DNA of 64,000 nt. It comes from an uncultured Prevotella sp. (GTDB lineage Bacteria; Bacteroidota; Bacteroidia; Bacteroidales; Bacteroidaceae). Both the position numbers and the translations under genes were made by a program. The notes beneath the pieces are model-generated. The model saw nothing but the letters and a program-made list of their open reading frames with translations. It ran no database searches and had not been told where the DNA came from. Every line of letters starts with the position of its first letter. Within the stretch, counting starts at the first letter, position 1. Shown here piece by piece: positions 9,282-18,951 of this stretch. The stretch lies in the NCBI GenBank assembly GCA_937922435.1, contig CAKZVT010000051.1, positions 1-64,000 of the forward strand, given 5' to 3'.

Positions 9282-10901
9282 ATGAAAAGATATGGATATA
9301 TACCGGGCTTGATGATGGCCGCCGCGCTGACCATGGGCACCGTATCGTGCTCCGACTTCCTTGACGAGCCGATTCTCGGCCAGCAAGACCTTGACAACTA
9401 TTTTACCACAGAAGACGAGTGCAAGGACATCATAACAGGATGCTATCAGACACTGGCTTATGACGATTGGTGGCAGATTTACAAGTTCTACAATGCGTCA
9501 GACATGTGTACGGATGATGAATGGATGGGCAATACGACGCAGGACCCGGGTGAATACCGCGACCTCGCCCACTATTCAGGCAACACAATCAACGCCGGAA
9601 ACTCATGTCAGAACTTCTGGCAGTACCGCTACAAGGGCATCTGTCGTTGCAATGTGGCCATTGAGCATATACCGCAAGTAAAGTTCAATGATGAGAAATT
9701 GCGTACACGCTACATAGCAGAGGCAAGGTTCTTGCGTGGCTTCCAATACTTCGACCTTGTCAAGAACTTTGGAGGGCTGCCGCTTGTGACACAAATCATG
9801 ATGCCTACCGAGATTCAGGGCATTACCCGTTCTTCTTTGGAGGACACTTACAAGTTCATTGAGGACGATTTCAAGTTTGCAATTGAAAACCTGCCTACCA
9901 AGGCAGAATACGCCCAAGAAGACCTCGGACGCGCTACGAGCGGTGCCGCCAAAGGTTTCCTTGCGAAGGTTTATCTCTATCAGGGGAAGTATGAGGAAGC
10001 TGAACCTTTGCTGGAAGACCTCTGCCGCCGCGGTGAATACTACGGAATTACGCCTGAGTACGGCCTTATGGAGAATTTTGCTGATGTTTGGAGTATGGAC
10101 CACAATAACAACAAAGAGAGTCTTTTTGAAATCCAGACAAACAGCAACACAACTTACGGATTAGGCGAGCGCCTTTCGGTCGTTGTCGGTTCCCGTGACG
10201 ATGGCGGTTGGTCATGGGGTATGCCTACAAGCCATCTCGAGAACGCTTACATCGCTGCTGGCGACGAAATCCGTCTGCGTTACACGATTTTGCATGATGG
10301 AGAGACCGACGTTCCCGGCGACCCGACATGGAACGAGGAGAATCCTTATCCTATTTCATCCAAAAATCACAAGTCGGGCCGTGCCAACTTCAAGCTTTAC
10401 ATTCCGGTCGACAAGCGTCCCGACCCATACGATGCAGCTCATATTCCATTGAATTACCGTTTGCTTCGCTACGCTGACGTATTGTTGATGTACGCCGAGG
10501 TTGAGAATGCCCTTGGCGACGATACCGAGGCTCGCTGGGCGTTGAACGAAGTCCGCGGACGTGTCGAACTGCCGGAAGTTACGGCTTCGGGCACAGAGCT
10601 TCGTGACGCCATCCGTCTTGAGCGTCGTCTTGAGCTGGCGTTTGAGGGCAACCGCCTGTACGACCTTCGCCGTTGGAAAGATGACAATGGCAAGTTTGCC
10701 ATCCAGAACATAATGGGACCGAACGGAACATTCGTCCACTACAACCTTTATGAGTCGACCGACCCGTATGAGACAACCAACCAGCAGGAAGACAGCAACA
10801 AGGGTTACTACTTTAAGGAGGGACGCGACGAACTCTTCCCCATTCCTAATTCTGAAATAACAATGTCAGGTGGCAGTATAGAACAAAATCCTGGATATTG
10901 A
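9282..10901 (+). CDS. susD-like: SusD/RagB-like surface glycan-binding lipoprotein
   Basis: Surface lipoprotein of 539 residues that caps the SusC barrel and binds the glycan. The lipobox is TVSCSD (Cys23). The SusD signatures are present: the early segment DFLDEPILGQQDL, the helical core RFLRGFQYFDLVKNFGGLPL around residues 149-168, and the C-terminal region ending FPIPNSEITMSGG. The C-terminal RagB/SusD domain carries RLERRLELAFEGNRLYDLRRW. The stop codon TGA overlaps the ATG of the next gene, so the GH30 is probably translationally coupled. Very sure. Confidence 0.97.
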   Translation: MKRYGYIPGLMMAAALTMGTVSCSDFLDEPILGQQDLDNYFTTEDECKDIITGCYQTLAYDDWWQIYKFYNASDMCTDDEWMGNTTQDPGEYRDLAHYSGNTINAGNSCQNFWQYRYKGICRCNVAIEHIPQVKFNDEKLRTRYIAEARFLRGFQYFDLVKNFGGLPLVTQIMMPTEIQGITRSSLEDTYKFIEDDFKFAIENLPTKAEYAQEDLGRATSGAAKGFLAKVYLYQGKYEEAEPLLEDLCRRGEYYGITPEYGLMENFADVWSMDHNNNKESLFEIQTNSNTTYGLGERLSVVVGSRDDGGWSWGMPTSHLENAYIAAGDEIRLRYTILHDGETDVPGDPTWNEENPYPISSKNHKSGRANFKLYIPVDKRPDPYDAAHIPLNYRLLRYADVLLMYAEVENALGDDTEARWALNEVRGRVELPEVTASGTELRDAIRLERRLELAFEGNRLYDLRRWKDDNGKFAIQNIMGPNGTFVHYNLYESTDPYETTNQQEDSNKGYYFKEGRDELFPIPNSEITMSGGSIEQNPGY

Positions 10902-12508
10902 TGAGAAACTTTCATTATCATTTTGTGCTTTTAGCGGCTTGTGCCGCACTTTCAGTCGGATGTAGCGACAATGAGTCGTCTACATCCGACGACCATCAGC
11001 TGCCTACTATAGACACGGATATGGACATGGCCGTGAGCATCGACTGCTCGCAAGTGTTCCAGACAATCGACGGATTCTCGTCGTCAGACGCGTGGAACAT
11101 GGATTATGTAGGCAAGTATTGGTCGGAAAAAGACAAGGAAGGCATCGCCCGTCTGCTCTTCTCGCAAGGGCGCGACTATTATGACCAGCCCGAAGGCATC
11201 GGTCTCTCTATGTGGCGTGTCAACGTGGGCGGCGGTTCGGCCGAGCAGGGCGACGCCAGCGGCATCAACGACCAGCCCGAACGTCGTGCCGAGTGTTTTC
11301 TCAACGCCGACGGTTCGTATGACTGGAACAAGGCCGCAGGCCAGCAGTACTTCATGCGCAAGGCGCTGGAGTACGGCGTTGACAACTTCGTTCTGTTCAG
11401 CAACACCCCTCCCGTGTATTACACGAAAAACGGACTTGGATTCTCGAACAGCGGAGCCTACACCAACCTGAAAGACGACTGCTACGGCAAGTTCGCCGAT
11501 TTCCTGGCGACAGTGGCCGGCCATTTCAGTTCCGAAGGGTATCCTATAAAGTATGTAAGCCCTGTTAACGAGCCGCAATACGACTGGAACGGAGGGCAGG
11601 AAGGCAGCGGATGGCAGAACTCCGAGGTGGCAAAACTTGTAAGGGAGCTTGACGGCAGCCTTACCGCCAATGGACTTTCAGACACCAAAATCATGGTGGG
11701 CGAGGCCGGAGCATGGAACTATCTTTACGAGAGCGGCGGCGATGAAGGCCGTGGCAACGTAATCAGCAATTTCTTCGACCCTGCGTCAGCCAACTACATT
11801 GGCGACCTGGCGCATGTGCCAAGCATGATTTGCGCCCACAGCTACTGGCTCGACACGTCATGGAACGAGCTGCAGACCACGCGTGCAAAGGTGGCCGATG
11901 CCGCCAAGGCGCGCGGCCTTAGCCTGTACCAGACGGAGTGGTGCATGATGAGCGAAAAGTATGAAGGCATAAGCAACTATGACAACGCGTCTTACATGGA
12001 TTTGGCTTTGGCGATGGCTCAAGTTATCCATACAGACCTCACCGTAGCCAACGTGACTTCTTGGTCGTATTGGACTACATGTGAGCGCGAGCGTTGGAGC
12101 CAGAAGAGCCGTTTCTACCTGATACGCCTCACGCCGACAGGCGGCGACTACGCCGACTTGGATGAAGGCGGCACATACACGGCTTCAAAGAACCTTTGGG
12201 TGCTTGGCAATTACAGCCTCTTCATCCGTCCGGGCTATAAGCGCGTGGCAGCCACGACGGCAGAGAAGGGCAGCGACTTCCTCGTTTCCGCCTACGTGTC
12301 GCCCGGCAACGACAAGCTCGTTGTGGTTTACGTCAACCTCAAGAAAGAGTCAGTAAAGGTGGATAACACCATTTCGGGAGGTGTGACGGCATCTGACGCC
12401 GTAGAGTACATCACGTCTGAAGGCCGCGACCTGCGCGAGGTGGGCAGCGAGATGCTTACAGTGGTGCCGGCACGTTCGGTGGCGACCATTGTCTATAACC
12501 TGAAGTGA
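10901..12508 (+). CDS. GH30 glycoside hydrolase, lipoprotein
   Basis: Predicted retaining endo- or exo-glycosidase of family GH30, 535 residues. I chose the ATG at 10901, which overlaps the susD stop by one base; a TTG three bases earlier is less likely. The lipobox LSVGC (Cys21) predicts anchoring, probably on the cell surface. The TIM-barrel starts at the QTIDGFSSSDAW segment. The acid/base Glu lies in SPVNEP (about E224) and the nucleophile Glu in YQTEWCMM (about E346), followed by a beta-sandwich. The next gene is a paralogue with the same layout. Within GH30, endo-beta-1,6-galactanases and beta-1,6-glucanases are known; the neighbouring GH35 and GH43 make a galactan more likely (inference). 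Family is sure; subfamily is not. Confidence 0.9.
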   Translation: MRNFHYHFVLLAACAALSVGCSDNESSTSDDHQLPTIDTDMDMAVSIDCSQVFQTIDGFSSSDAWNMDYVGKYWSEKDKEGIARLLFSQGRDYYDQPEGIGLSMWRVNVGGGSAEQGDASGINDQPERRAECFLNADGSYDWNKAAGQQYFMRKALEYGVDNFVLFSNTPPVYYTKNGLGFSNSGAYTNLKDDCYGKFADFLATVAGHFSSEGYPIKYVSPVNEPQYDWNGGQEGSGWQNSEVAKLVRELDGSLTANGLSDTKIMVGEAGAWNYLYESGGDEGRGNVISNFFDPASANYIGDLAHVPSMICAHSYWLDTSWNELQTTRAKVADAAKARGLSLYQTEWCMMSEKYEGISNYDNASYMDLALAMAQVIHTDLTVANVTSWSYWTTCERERWSQKSRFYLIRLTPTGGDYADLDEGGTYTASKNLWVLGNYSLFIRPGYKRVAATTAEKGSDFLVSAYVSPGNDKLVVVYVNLKKESVKVDNTISGGVTASDAVEYITSEGRDLREVGSEMLTVVPARSVATIVYNLK

Positions 12509-12732
12509 CTTTTGCGTGACGTGTGACTGTGTGGCGGCCGGGCGGCATTGTCTTGCAGGATGAATGTCTTTCAGTCGTATTCAATGCAGCGTTGGTTGGC
12601 ATATTGCATTGCCGCCTGCGCCATGCAGTCACACTACCACTTGACCGTTGCGGGCGCGGTATGGGCATGTAAGCCCACAGCCCGTTGACTTTGTAACCGT
12701 AAGACCTTAACACTTGAAAACCCCATAACAAG
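12509..12732 (+). other. Inter-GH30 spacer with long imperfect hairpin
   Basis: 224 bases without a gene. Arms GTGTGACTGTGTGGCG (12521-12536) and CGCCATGCAGTCACAC (12619-12634) pair with two mismatches. Inside them GGCGGCATTG (12541-12550) nearly pairs with CATTGCCGCC (12607-12616). No U-run follows. It could be an mRNA-processing or stability element. Confidence 0.55.
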
Positions 12733-14286
12733 ATGACATTGATAAATACATTGTTCCTCGCGGCGACGTTGGCGGCCGGCAATGGCGGTGCAGCCACCAC
12801 TTTCAAGGTGGATACCGGCTGTCCGGAACAGACCGTCGAGCATTTCGGCGCGTCAGACGCCTGGAGCATGAAATACATCGGCCTTTGGCCGGAGAGCGAG
12901 CAGCGCAAGGTGGCCGACTGGCTGTTCTCAACCGAGGACGACGCTACAGGCAAGCCCAAGGGCATCGGCCTGTCGATATGGCGCTTCAACCTTGGTGCAG
13001 GCAGCGAGGAACAGGGCGACAAGGCGCAGATACAGCCATCTACGCGTACCGAATGTTTCCTCAACGCCGACGGCACTTACGACTGGTCGAAGCAGGAAGG
13101 ACAGCGCCGCTTCCTCGTGTTGGCCAAGGAGCGCGGTGTGCCCTATCTTCTGGCGTTCCTCAATTCGCCTCCAGTATTCTTCACGCAGAACGGCCTTGCC
13201 ACCAACACTGGCCGCGGCGGTACGCTCAACCTGCGTGAAGACTGCTATGACGATTTTGCAAAATACATCGCCACAGCGGTTGAAGGACTGGAGAAACACC
13301 ACGGCCTGCACATCGACTACATAAGCCCCCTCAACGAGCCTGACGGCCACTGGAACTGGCTCGGCCCGAAACAGGAGGGTACTCCGGCCACGAGCCGCGA
13401 GGTGGCGCGTGTGGCCCGAGAGCTTGACAGGCAAATCAGCAAGCGCAAGCTGACGACGAAAATCATAGTCAACGAGAGCAGCGACTACCGCTGCCTGCTT
13501 GGAACGCACATGACCGACTGGCAACGCGCCTTCGAGCTTGGCGCACTATTCTCGCCCGACAGCACCGACACTTACGTGGGCAAGTGCAAGAACGTGCTGC
13601 CGCTCATTGCCGCCCACAGCTACTGGACCAACACTCCGCTCGACTACATGCGCGAAATACGCCAGGCGCTGCGCGATTCCGTGAACAAGTATGGCGTCGA
13701 CTTCTGGCAGACAGAGATTTGCATCATGGGCAACGACGAGGAAATAGGCGGTGGCGGCGGTTACGACTTCGGCATGAAGACAGCTCTTTACGTAGCCCGC
13801 GTAATACACAGCGACTTGGTAGACGCCAACGCGCGCAGCTGGTCGTGGTGGCGCGCCGTGGGCGGCGACTACAAGGACGGGCTTATCCGCGCCTACACCG
13901 TGGACGACATGAAGACTGGCTACGCCGTCGATTCCAAACTCATGTGGGCGCTCGGCAATTACAGCCGTTTCGTCCGTCCCGGAGCAGTGCGTTACGACAT
14001 GGAGGCGTATTCGGCCGACGGTAGCGTGGTGGCCGACGGCTGCAACGACGTGCACGGCATCATGTGTTCGGCCTACCGCAACAAGGACGGCCGCTGGGTA
14101 GTCGTGGCTATCAACTATTCCGAGGCCGTCAAGCCGTTCAACATCACCATGGGCGACGGCAGCGCGCATACATGGAAGATGTACCGCACGTCTGACGTGT
14201 CAGGCGAGAGCCTCATGCCTGTGGGTTCTACAGCCGGGCAGACTACGCTTGCGCCGCGGTCAATCACAACTTTTGTCACCGAATAA
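12733..14286 (+). CDS. GH30 glycoside hydrolase, probably periplasmic
   Basis: Second GH30 enzyme of the locus, 517 residues, clearly homologous to the preceding one (shared SDAW, GIGLS-W, ECFLNADG-YDW and AHSYW segments). The acid/base Glu is in SPLNEP (E202) and the nucleophile Glu in WQTEIC (E328). The N-terminus is hydrophobic, with no lipobox Cys and, oddly, no Lys or Arg before the hydrophobic stretch. An in-frame stop at 12715 rules out a longer ATG start. It probably acts in the periplasm on oligosaccharides brought in by SusC, while its lipoprotein paralogue works outside (inference). The 224-bp gap before it carries a hairpin. Family is sure. Confidence 0.88.
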   Translation: MTLINTLFLAATLAAGNGGAATTFKVDTGCPEQTVEHFGASDAWSMKYIGLWPESEQRKVADWLFSTEDDATGKPKGIGLSIWRFNLGAGSEEQGDKAQIQPSTRTECFLNADGTYDWSKQEGQRRFLVLAKERGVPYLLAFLNSPPVFFTQNGLATNTGRGGTLNLREDCYDDFAKYIATAVEGLEKHHGLHIDYISPLNEPDGHWNWLGPKQEGTPATSREVARVARELDRQISKRKLTTKIIVNESSDYRCLLGTHMTDWQRAFELGALFSPDSTDTYVGKCKNVLPLIAAHSYWTNTPLDYMREIRQALRDSVNKYGVDFWQTEICIMGNDEEIGGGGGYDFGMKTALYVARVIHSDLVDANARSWSWWRAVGGDYKDGLIRAYTVDDMKTGYAVDSKLMWALGNYSRFVRPGAVRYDMEAYSADGSVVADGCNDVHGIMCSAYRNKDGRWVVVAINYSEAVKPFNITMGDGSAHTWKMYRTSDVSGESLMPVGSTAGQTTLAPRSITTFVTE

Positions 14287-14596
14287 GAATGCTCCCAAGG
14301 CAATGATTTGCGCCTTTCAGCGTTTTTGTAGTATGGCAGTGACGCCGATGACACCGTGAAAACCGTAACAAACAAGCCTGCGAGGATTGCAATTTATAAG
14401 TTGTTTCCGCATAGTTAAAGTAAGGTCTTAATCTTGTGCAGGGTTCTGCTTACGGTATGAAAGGTGCTCTTTTGGCGTGCGAAAGATGCCCTTTCGGCAT
14501 GTAAAAGGCCGTCTTTCGCACGTCAAGATACGGTCAGTCGTAAAGCCGTTACACGCTTCAGAAGCATAAAACGAAATATAAACATAAGACAAGAAT
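14287..14596. other. Spacer between the second GH30 and GH35
   Basis: 310 bases. It holds palindrome array B (14458-14523) and otherwise no gene or clear promoter. Short open frames cross the palindromes and look spurious. Confidence 0.6.
14458..14523. repeat. Tandem imperfect-palindrome array B
   Basis: Three consecutive units of about 21 bp of the type TGYRAAAG-R-C...CTTTYRCR, as at 4335. It lies inside the PUL operon, between the second GH30 and GH35. Confidence 0.75.
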
Positions 14597-16948
14597 ATGA
14601 AGAAATCATCACTTTTCAGTGCGCTTGCCCTTTCGCTCGCACTGCTTGCAGGCTCGCCGCGAGCTTCGGCCGCCCCTAAGGGAGGCACGTTCACCGCAGG
14701 CGACAAGACTTTCCTGCTCGATGGAAAGCCGTTTGTCGTCAAGGCCGCCGAGTTGCATTATCCCCGCATTCCGCGCCCATATTGGGAGCACCGCATCAAG
14801 ATGTGCAAGGCGTTGGGCATGAACACCGTGTGCCTGTATGTCTTTTGGAACATCCACGAGCAGCGCGAGGGCGAATATGACTTTACCGGGCAGAATGACA
14901 TTGCCGAGTTCTGCCGCCTTGCGCAGAAGAACGGCATGTACGTCATAGTGCGCCCCGGGCCTTATGTCTGCGCAGAGTGGGAGATGGGCGGACTGCCCTG
15001 GTGGCTGTTGAAGAAGAAGGACATACGCCTGCGCGAGCAAGACCCTTACTTCATGGAGCGTGTCGGAAAGTTTATGGCGAAGGTTGGCGAGCAGCTGGCT
15101 CCGCTCACCATACAGCGCGGCGGCCCCATCATCATGGTGCAGGTAGAGAACGAGTATGGCTCATACGGCGAGGACAAGCCTTATGTCTCGGCCATACGCG
15201 ACATCGTTCGCCGCTCGGGTTTTGACGAAGTGGCTCTCTTCCAGTGTGACTGGGCGAGCAATTTCACCAAAAACGGGCTTGACGACTTGGTATGGACGAT
15301 GAACTTCGGTACGGGGTCTAACATCGACGACCAGTTCCGCAGCCTGCGCGAGTTGCGCCCCGAGTCGCCGCTGATGTGTTCGGAGTTCTGGAGCGGATGG
15401 TTCGACAAATGGGGGGCGCGCCACGAGACACGCCCGGCCGACGCTATGGTGGCCGGCATCGACGAGATGCTGTCAAAGGGAATATCATTCTCCCTGTACA
15501 TGACCCACGGCGGAACGTCGTTCGGCCATTGGGCGGGAGCCAATTCCCCCGGCTTCGCTCCCGACGTGACGTCATACGACTATGACGCGCCAATCAACGA
15601 ATACGGCATGCCTACGGAGAAGTATTACAAGCTGCGCGAGGTGATGCAGAAGTATGCGGACGGCAAACTGCCGGCCGTGCCGAAACCGGCCGCACGGCTA
15701 ATCAGCGTGCCCGGGTTTGTTTTGACTGAATACGCGCCGCTCGCCTGCGGCATCGACAGTACTGCAACAAGCCGCCAGCCGCTTACTTTCGAGGAGCTTG
15801 ACATGGGCTGGGGCACTGTAATCTACACTACAACGCTGCCTGAAGTAGGCGTGAACAGCGTGCTCTACCTTGACGGTGCGCATGATTACGCACAGGTGTT
15901 TGTCGACGGGAAATACATAGGCAAGACCGACCGCGTGCGCAACGAGACGGCTGTAGCCATGCCGCCGCTCAAGAAGGGCAGCCTGATGACCGTCGTAGTA
16001 GAGGGTATGGGGCGTATAAACTTCGGCCGTGCAATAAAGGATTTCAAGGGCTTGACTGGCGACGTGACCCTCCGCGCCAAGGTTGACGGCGACGATGTGA
16101 CATGGAACTTGAAGGACTGGACTATGTACACCGTGCCCGACGGCTATGCCGATGCGCTGCGCGCGCTGGCGGCAAAGCCACTCCCTACCTCCCATATTGG
16201 AGGAGGCCGTGAGGGGGCTGGCTATTACCGAGGCTATTTCAACCTGAACAAGGTAGGCGATACATTCCTCAACATGGAGACATGGGGCAAGGGACAGTTG
16301 TACGTCAACGGCCACGCCGTAGGCCGCTTCTGGAGCATAGGGCCGCAGCAGACTCTCTATGTGCCTGGTTGCTGGCTCAAGAAAGGCCGGAACGAGGTGG
16401 TTGTCCTCGATGTGGTAGGACCGAAAGAGACGAAGCTCTGGGGACAAAGCAAGCCCGAACTGGACAAGCTACAGCTTGAAAAGAGCAACCTGCACAACAA
16501 TCCAGGCGACCGTCCCGACCTCAACTCGGCAACACCTGTAGCCACGGGAGAGTTTTCATCGGTTCGAGAGTGGCAGACGGTAACCTTCCAATCCCAAGGC
16601 ACCGGCCGCTACATAGCTGTTGAATGCCTGGGCTCGCAAGATGGAGGCGACGTGGTATCGATGGCCGAACTGTACGTCAAGGATGCCGCAGGCAAGCGTA
16701 TCGACCGCAACCAATGGGCTGTGAAATATGCCGACAGCGAGGATGCGGCCGGCGGAAACCATACCGGCGACAAGGCTTTCGACTTGCAGGAGTCTACTTA
16801 CTGGAGCACCGTAAGCGGCTCGAAAGCTCCACATCTGCTTGTAATAGACATGGGTAAGGTGCAGACGGTAAGCGGACTGGAATACCTGCCATGCACTACG
16901 GAGACATCTGTCAGCGGAATTAAAGGTTACAAAATATACGTTTATTAA
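14597..16948 (+). CDS. GH35 beta-galactosidase with C-terminal discoidin-like domain
   Basis: Exo-beta-galactosidase of family GH35, 783 residues. A signal peptide (about 1-26, ending ASA) predicts export to the periplasm. The TIM barrel carries the acid/base Glu in VENEYGSYG (E186) and the nucleophile Glu in CSEFWSGW (E263), both at positions matching the family. A galactose-binding-type beta-sandwich follows (about 400-620). The last 140 residues look like an F5/8 type C (CBM32-like) domain, with the segments GRYIAVECLGSQDG and YWSTVSGSKAPHLLVIDMG. It would remove terminal beta-galactose from imported oligosaccharides. Its stop codon directly abuts the ATG of the GH43 gene. Very sure of the family. 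Confidence 0.95.
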   Translation: MKKSSLFSALALSLALLAGSPRASAAPKGGTFTAGDKTFLLDGKPFVVKAAELHYPRIPRPYWEHRIKMCKALGMNTVCLYVFWNIHEQREGEYDFTGQNDIAEFCRLAQKNGMYVIVRPGPYVCAEWEMGGLPWWLLKKKDIRLREQDPYFMERVGKFMAKVGEQLAPLTIQRGGPIIMVQVENEYGSYGEDKPYVSAIRDIVRRSGFDEVALFQCDWASNFTKNGLDDLVWTMNFGTGSNIDDQFRSLRELRPESPLMCSEFWSGWFDKWGARHETRPADAMVAGIDEMLSKGISFSLYMTHGGTSFGHWAGANSPGFAPDVTSYDYDAPINEYGMPTEKYYKLREVMQKYADGKLPAVPKPAARLISVPGFVLTEYAPLACGIDSTATSRQPLTFEELDMGWGTVIYTTTLPEVGVNSVLYLDGAHDYAQVFVDGKYIGKTDRVRNETAVAMPPLKKGSLMTVVVEGMGRINFGRAIKDFKGLTGDVTLRAKVDGDDVTWNLKDWTMYTVPDGYADALRALAAKPLPTSHIGGGREGAGYYRGYFNLNKVGDTFLNMETWGKGQLYVNGHAVGRFWSIGPQQTLYVPGCWLKKGRNEVVVLDVVGPKETKLWGQSKPELDKLQLEKSNLHNNPGDRPDLNSATPVATGEFSSVREWQTVTFQSQGTGRYIAVECLGSQDGGDVVSMAELYVKDAAGKRIDRNQWAVKYADSEDAAGGNHTGDKAFDLQESTYWSTVSGSKAPHLLVIDMGKVQTVSGLEYLPCTTETSVSGIKGYKIYVY

Positions 16949-18871
16949 ATGAAAAACTGCATATTGACACTGTGTGCGCTGTTCGTCACGGCAACTATGC
17001 CGGCGGCAGCCGCACAGGTTGAAGAGAAGGACATGGCTGCCTACCTGTTCGTATATTTTACGGGTAATAACATAGACGAGGAGGCCATACGCTTCGCTGT
17101 GGGCACCGACGGCTACAACTATTACGCCCTCAATGGCAACAAGCCGGTGTTAAGTTCAAAGGAAATCAGCTCCACGGGCGGAGTTCGTGACCCACATATA
17201 CTGCGCTCCGAGGACGGAATGACGTTCTATATGGTGGCAACCGACATGGTGTCGGCCAACGGCTGGGATTCTAACCGCGCCTTCGTCATGCTCAAGTCGA
17301 CCGACCTTGTACACTGGAGCAACAGCATAGTGAACATACAGAAGCGTTATCCGGGACAGGAGCAGCTGAAGCGCGTGTGGGCGCCGCAGACCGTCTATGA
17401 CCATGAGGCCGGGCGCTACATGGTGTATTGGTCGATGAAATACGGCGACGGGCCTGACGTTATATATTACGCTTACGCCAACGACGATTTCACGGACATT
17501 ACTGGCGAGCCTCGCCCTTTGTTCGTTCCGAAGGACAAGAAGTCGTGTATTGACGGCGACATTGTGTACAAGGACGGCACGTATCACCTGTTTTACAAGA
17601 CCGAGGGGCACGGCAACGGCATAAAGACGGCAACAACGCGCTCGCTTACATCAGGCCAATGGACTGAATACCCTGACTACAAGCAGCAGACGGAGCAGGC
17701 CGTAGAGGGTGCGGGCACGTTCAAACTGATATGCCAAGACAAGTACATACTGATGTACGACGTGTACATGGACGGTCGCTATCAGTTCACCGAGACTACC
17801 GACTTGCAGCACTTCAAGGTCATAGACAGCGACGTTACGATGGACTTCCATCCACGCCACGGCACAATAATGCCCATCACGGCAGCGGAACTGCGCCGTA
17901 TTACAGGCCGCTGGGGCAAGCCTTCGGCCATAGGTGAAGTACCAGTCAACCCCGTGTTGCCGGGCTTCCATGCCGACCCTGAAATACTATATTCGAACCT
18001 TACGCACCGTTATTACATCTATTCCACAACCGACGGCACGCCGGGATGGGGCGGATGGTACTTTACGGCATACTCTTCGGCCGACTTGAAAGACTGGACT
18101 TACGAGGGTATAGTGCTTGACTTGCGTTCTCCACAAGTGCCTTGGGCCAACGGCAACGCATGGGCGCCAGCGGTGGAAGAGAAACTCGTGGACGGTAAGT
18201 ACAAGTATTTCTTTTATTACAGCGGCAATCCCAATGACGGCTCTGGCAAGCAAATCGGTGTTGCCGTGGGCGATTCTCCCATAGGACCGTTCAAGGACAT
18301 GGGCAAGCCTGTCATAACAGAGTCTCCTACGGGTGACGGACAGCAGATTGACGTGGATGTTTTTACAGACCCGATGACAGGCAAACCTTATATATATTGG
18401 GGCAACGGCTATATGGCTGGAGCCGAGCTGAACAGCGACATGGTGTCGCTCAAGCAGGAGACTGTCACCGTTATGACACCGAAGGGCGGCACGCTGAAAG
18501 ATTATGCCTACCGCGAAGCACCGTATGTGTTCTACCGTCATGGCAAGTATTATTTCCTGTGGTCTGTCGACGACACAGGTTCGGCCAACTATCATGTGGC
18601 TTATGGTACGTCGGATTCGCCGTTGGGTAAAATAAAGGTTGCTAAAGACCCGATTGTGACAATACAAGAACCTGACAGGCAAATTTACGGTCCGGCGCAC
18701 TGTTCGGTAATACGCAAGCCGGGAACAGATGACTGGTACATAGTGTATCACCGTATAAACAAGAATTATATTGCCATGGACAAACAGCCTGGAGTTCACC
18801 GCGAGGTGTGCATCGACAGGCTGGAGTTTAATCCAGACGGCACAATCAAGCGCGTATCTTTGACCAATTGA
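16949..18871 (+). CDS. Two-domain GH43 glycoside hydrolase
   Basis: Protein of 640 residues with a signal peptide (about 1-22) and two five-bladed GH43-type propellers in tandem. Domain 1 (about 28-322) has candidate catalytic residues D81 (VRDPHI), D202/D204 (IDGDIV) and E253 (VEGAG). Domain 2 (about 333-640) has D343 (HADPEI), D468/D470 (IDVDVF) and E523 (REAPYV). Both therefore keep the base, pKa-tuning and acid positions and may be active. GH43 enzymes are mostly alpha-L-arabinofuranosidases, beta-xylosidases or exo-beta-1,3-galactanases; in this locus removal of arabinose or of galactan ends is plausible (inference). ATG follows the GH35 stop without a gap. Family sure, substrate not. 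Confidence 0.88.
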   Translation: MKNCILTLCALFVTATMPAAAAQVEEKDMAAYLFVYFTGNNIDEEAIRFAVGTDGYNYYALNGNKPVLSSKEISSTGGVRDPHILRSEDGMTFYMVATDMVSANGWDSNRAFVMLKSTDLVHWSNSIVNIQKRYPGQEQLKRVWAPQTVYDHEAGRYMVYWSMKYGDGPDVIYYAYANDDFTDITGEPRPLFVPKDKKSCIDGDIVYKDGTYHLFYKTEGHGNGIKTATTRSLTSGQWTEYPDYKQQTEQAVEGAGTFKLICQDKYILMYDVYMDGRYQFTETTDLQHFKVIDSDVTMDFHPRHGTIMPITAAELRRITGRWGKPSAIGEVPVNPVLPGFHADPEILYSNLTHRYYIYSTTDGTPGWGGWYFTAYSSADLKDWTYEGIVLDLRSPQVPWANGNAWAPAVEEKLVDGKYKYFFYYSGNPNDGSGKQIGVAVGDSPIGPFKDMGKPVITESPTGDGQQIDVDVFTDPMTGKPYIYWGNGYMAGAELNSDMVSLKQETVTVMTPKGGTLKDYAYREAPYVFYRHGKYYFLWSVDDTGSANYHVAYGTSDSPLGKIKVAKDPIVTIQEPDRQIYGPAHCSVIRKPGTDDWYIVYHRINKNYIAMDKQPGVHREVCIDRLEFNPDGTIKRVSLTN

Positions 18872-18910
18872 TGTTTTTCGTTGTGATGCGTCATATAAAA
18901 AGTACATAAT

Positions 18911-18948
18911 AAAAAGGTCTTGAAAGAAGCTCTTTCAAGACCTTTTTT
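18911..18948. terminator. Strong bidirectional terminator after the PUL
   Basis: AAAAGGTCTTGAAAGA (18912-18927), loop AGC, TCTTTCAAGACCTTTT (18931-18946): a 16-bp perfect stem with T-run and A-run on both sides. It separates the plus-strand PUL from the minus-strand tRNA-Cys. Confidence 0.95.
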
Positions 18949-18951
18949 ATG

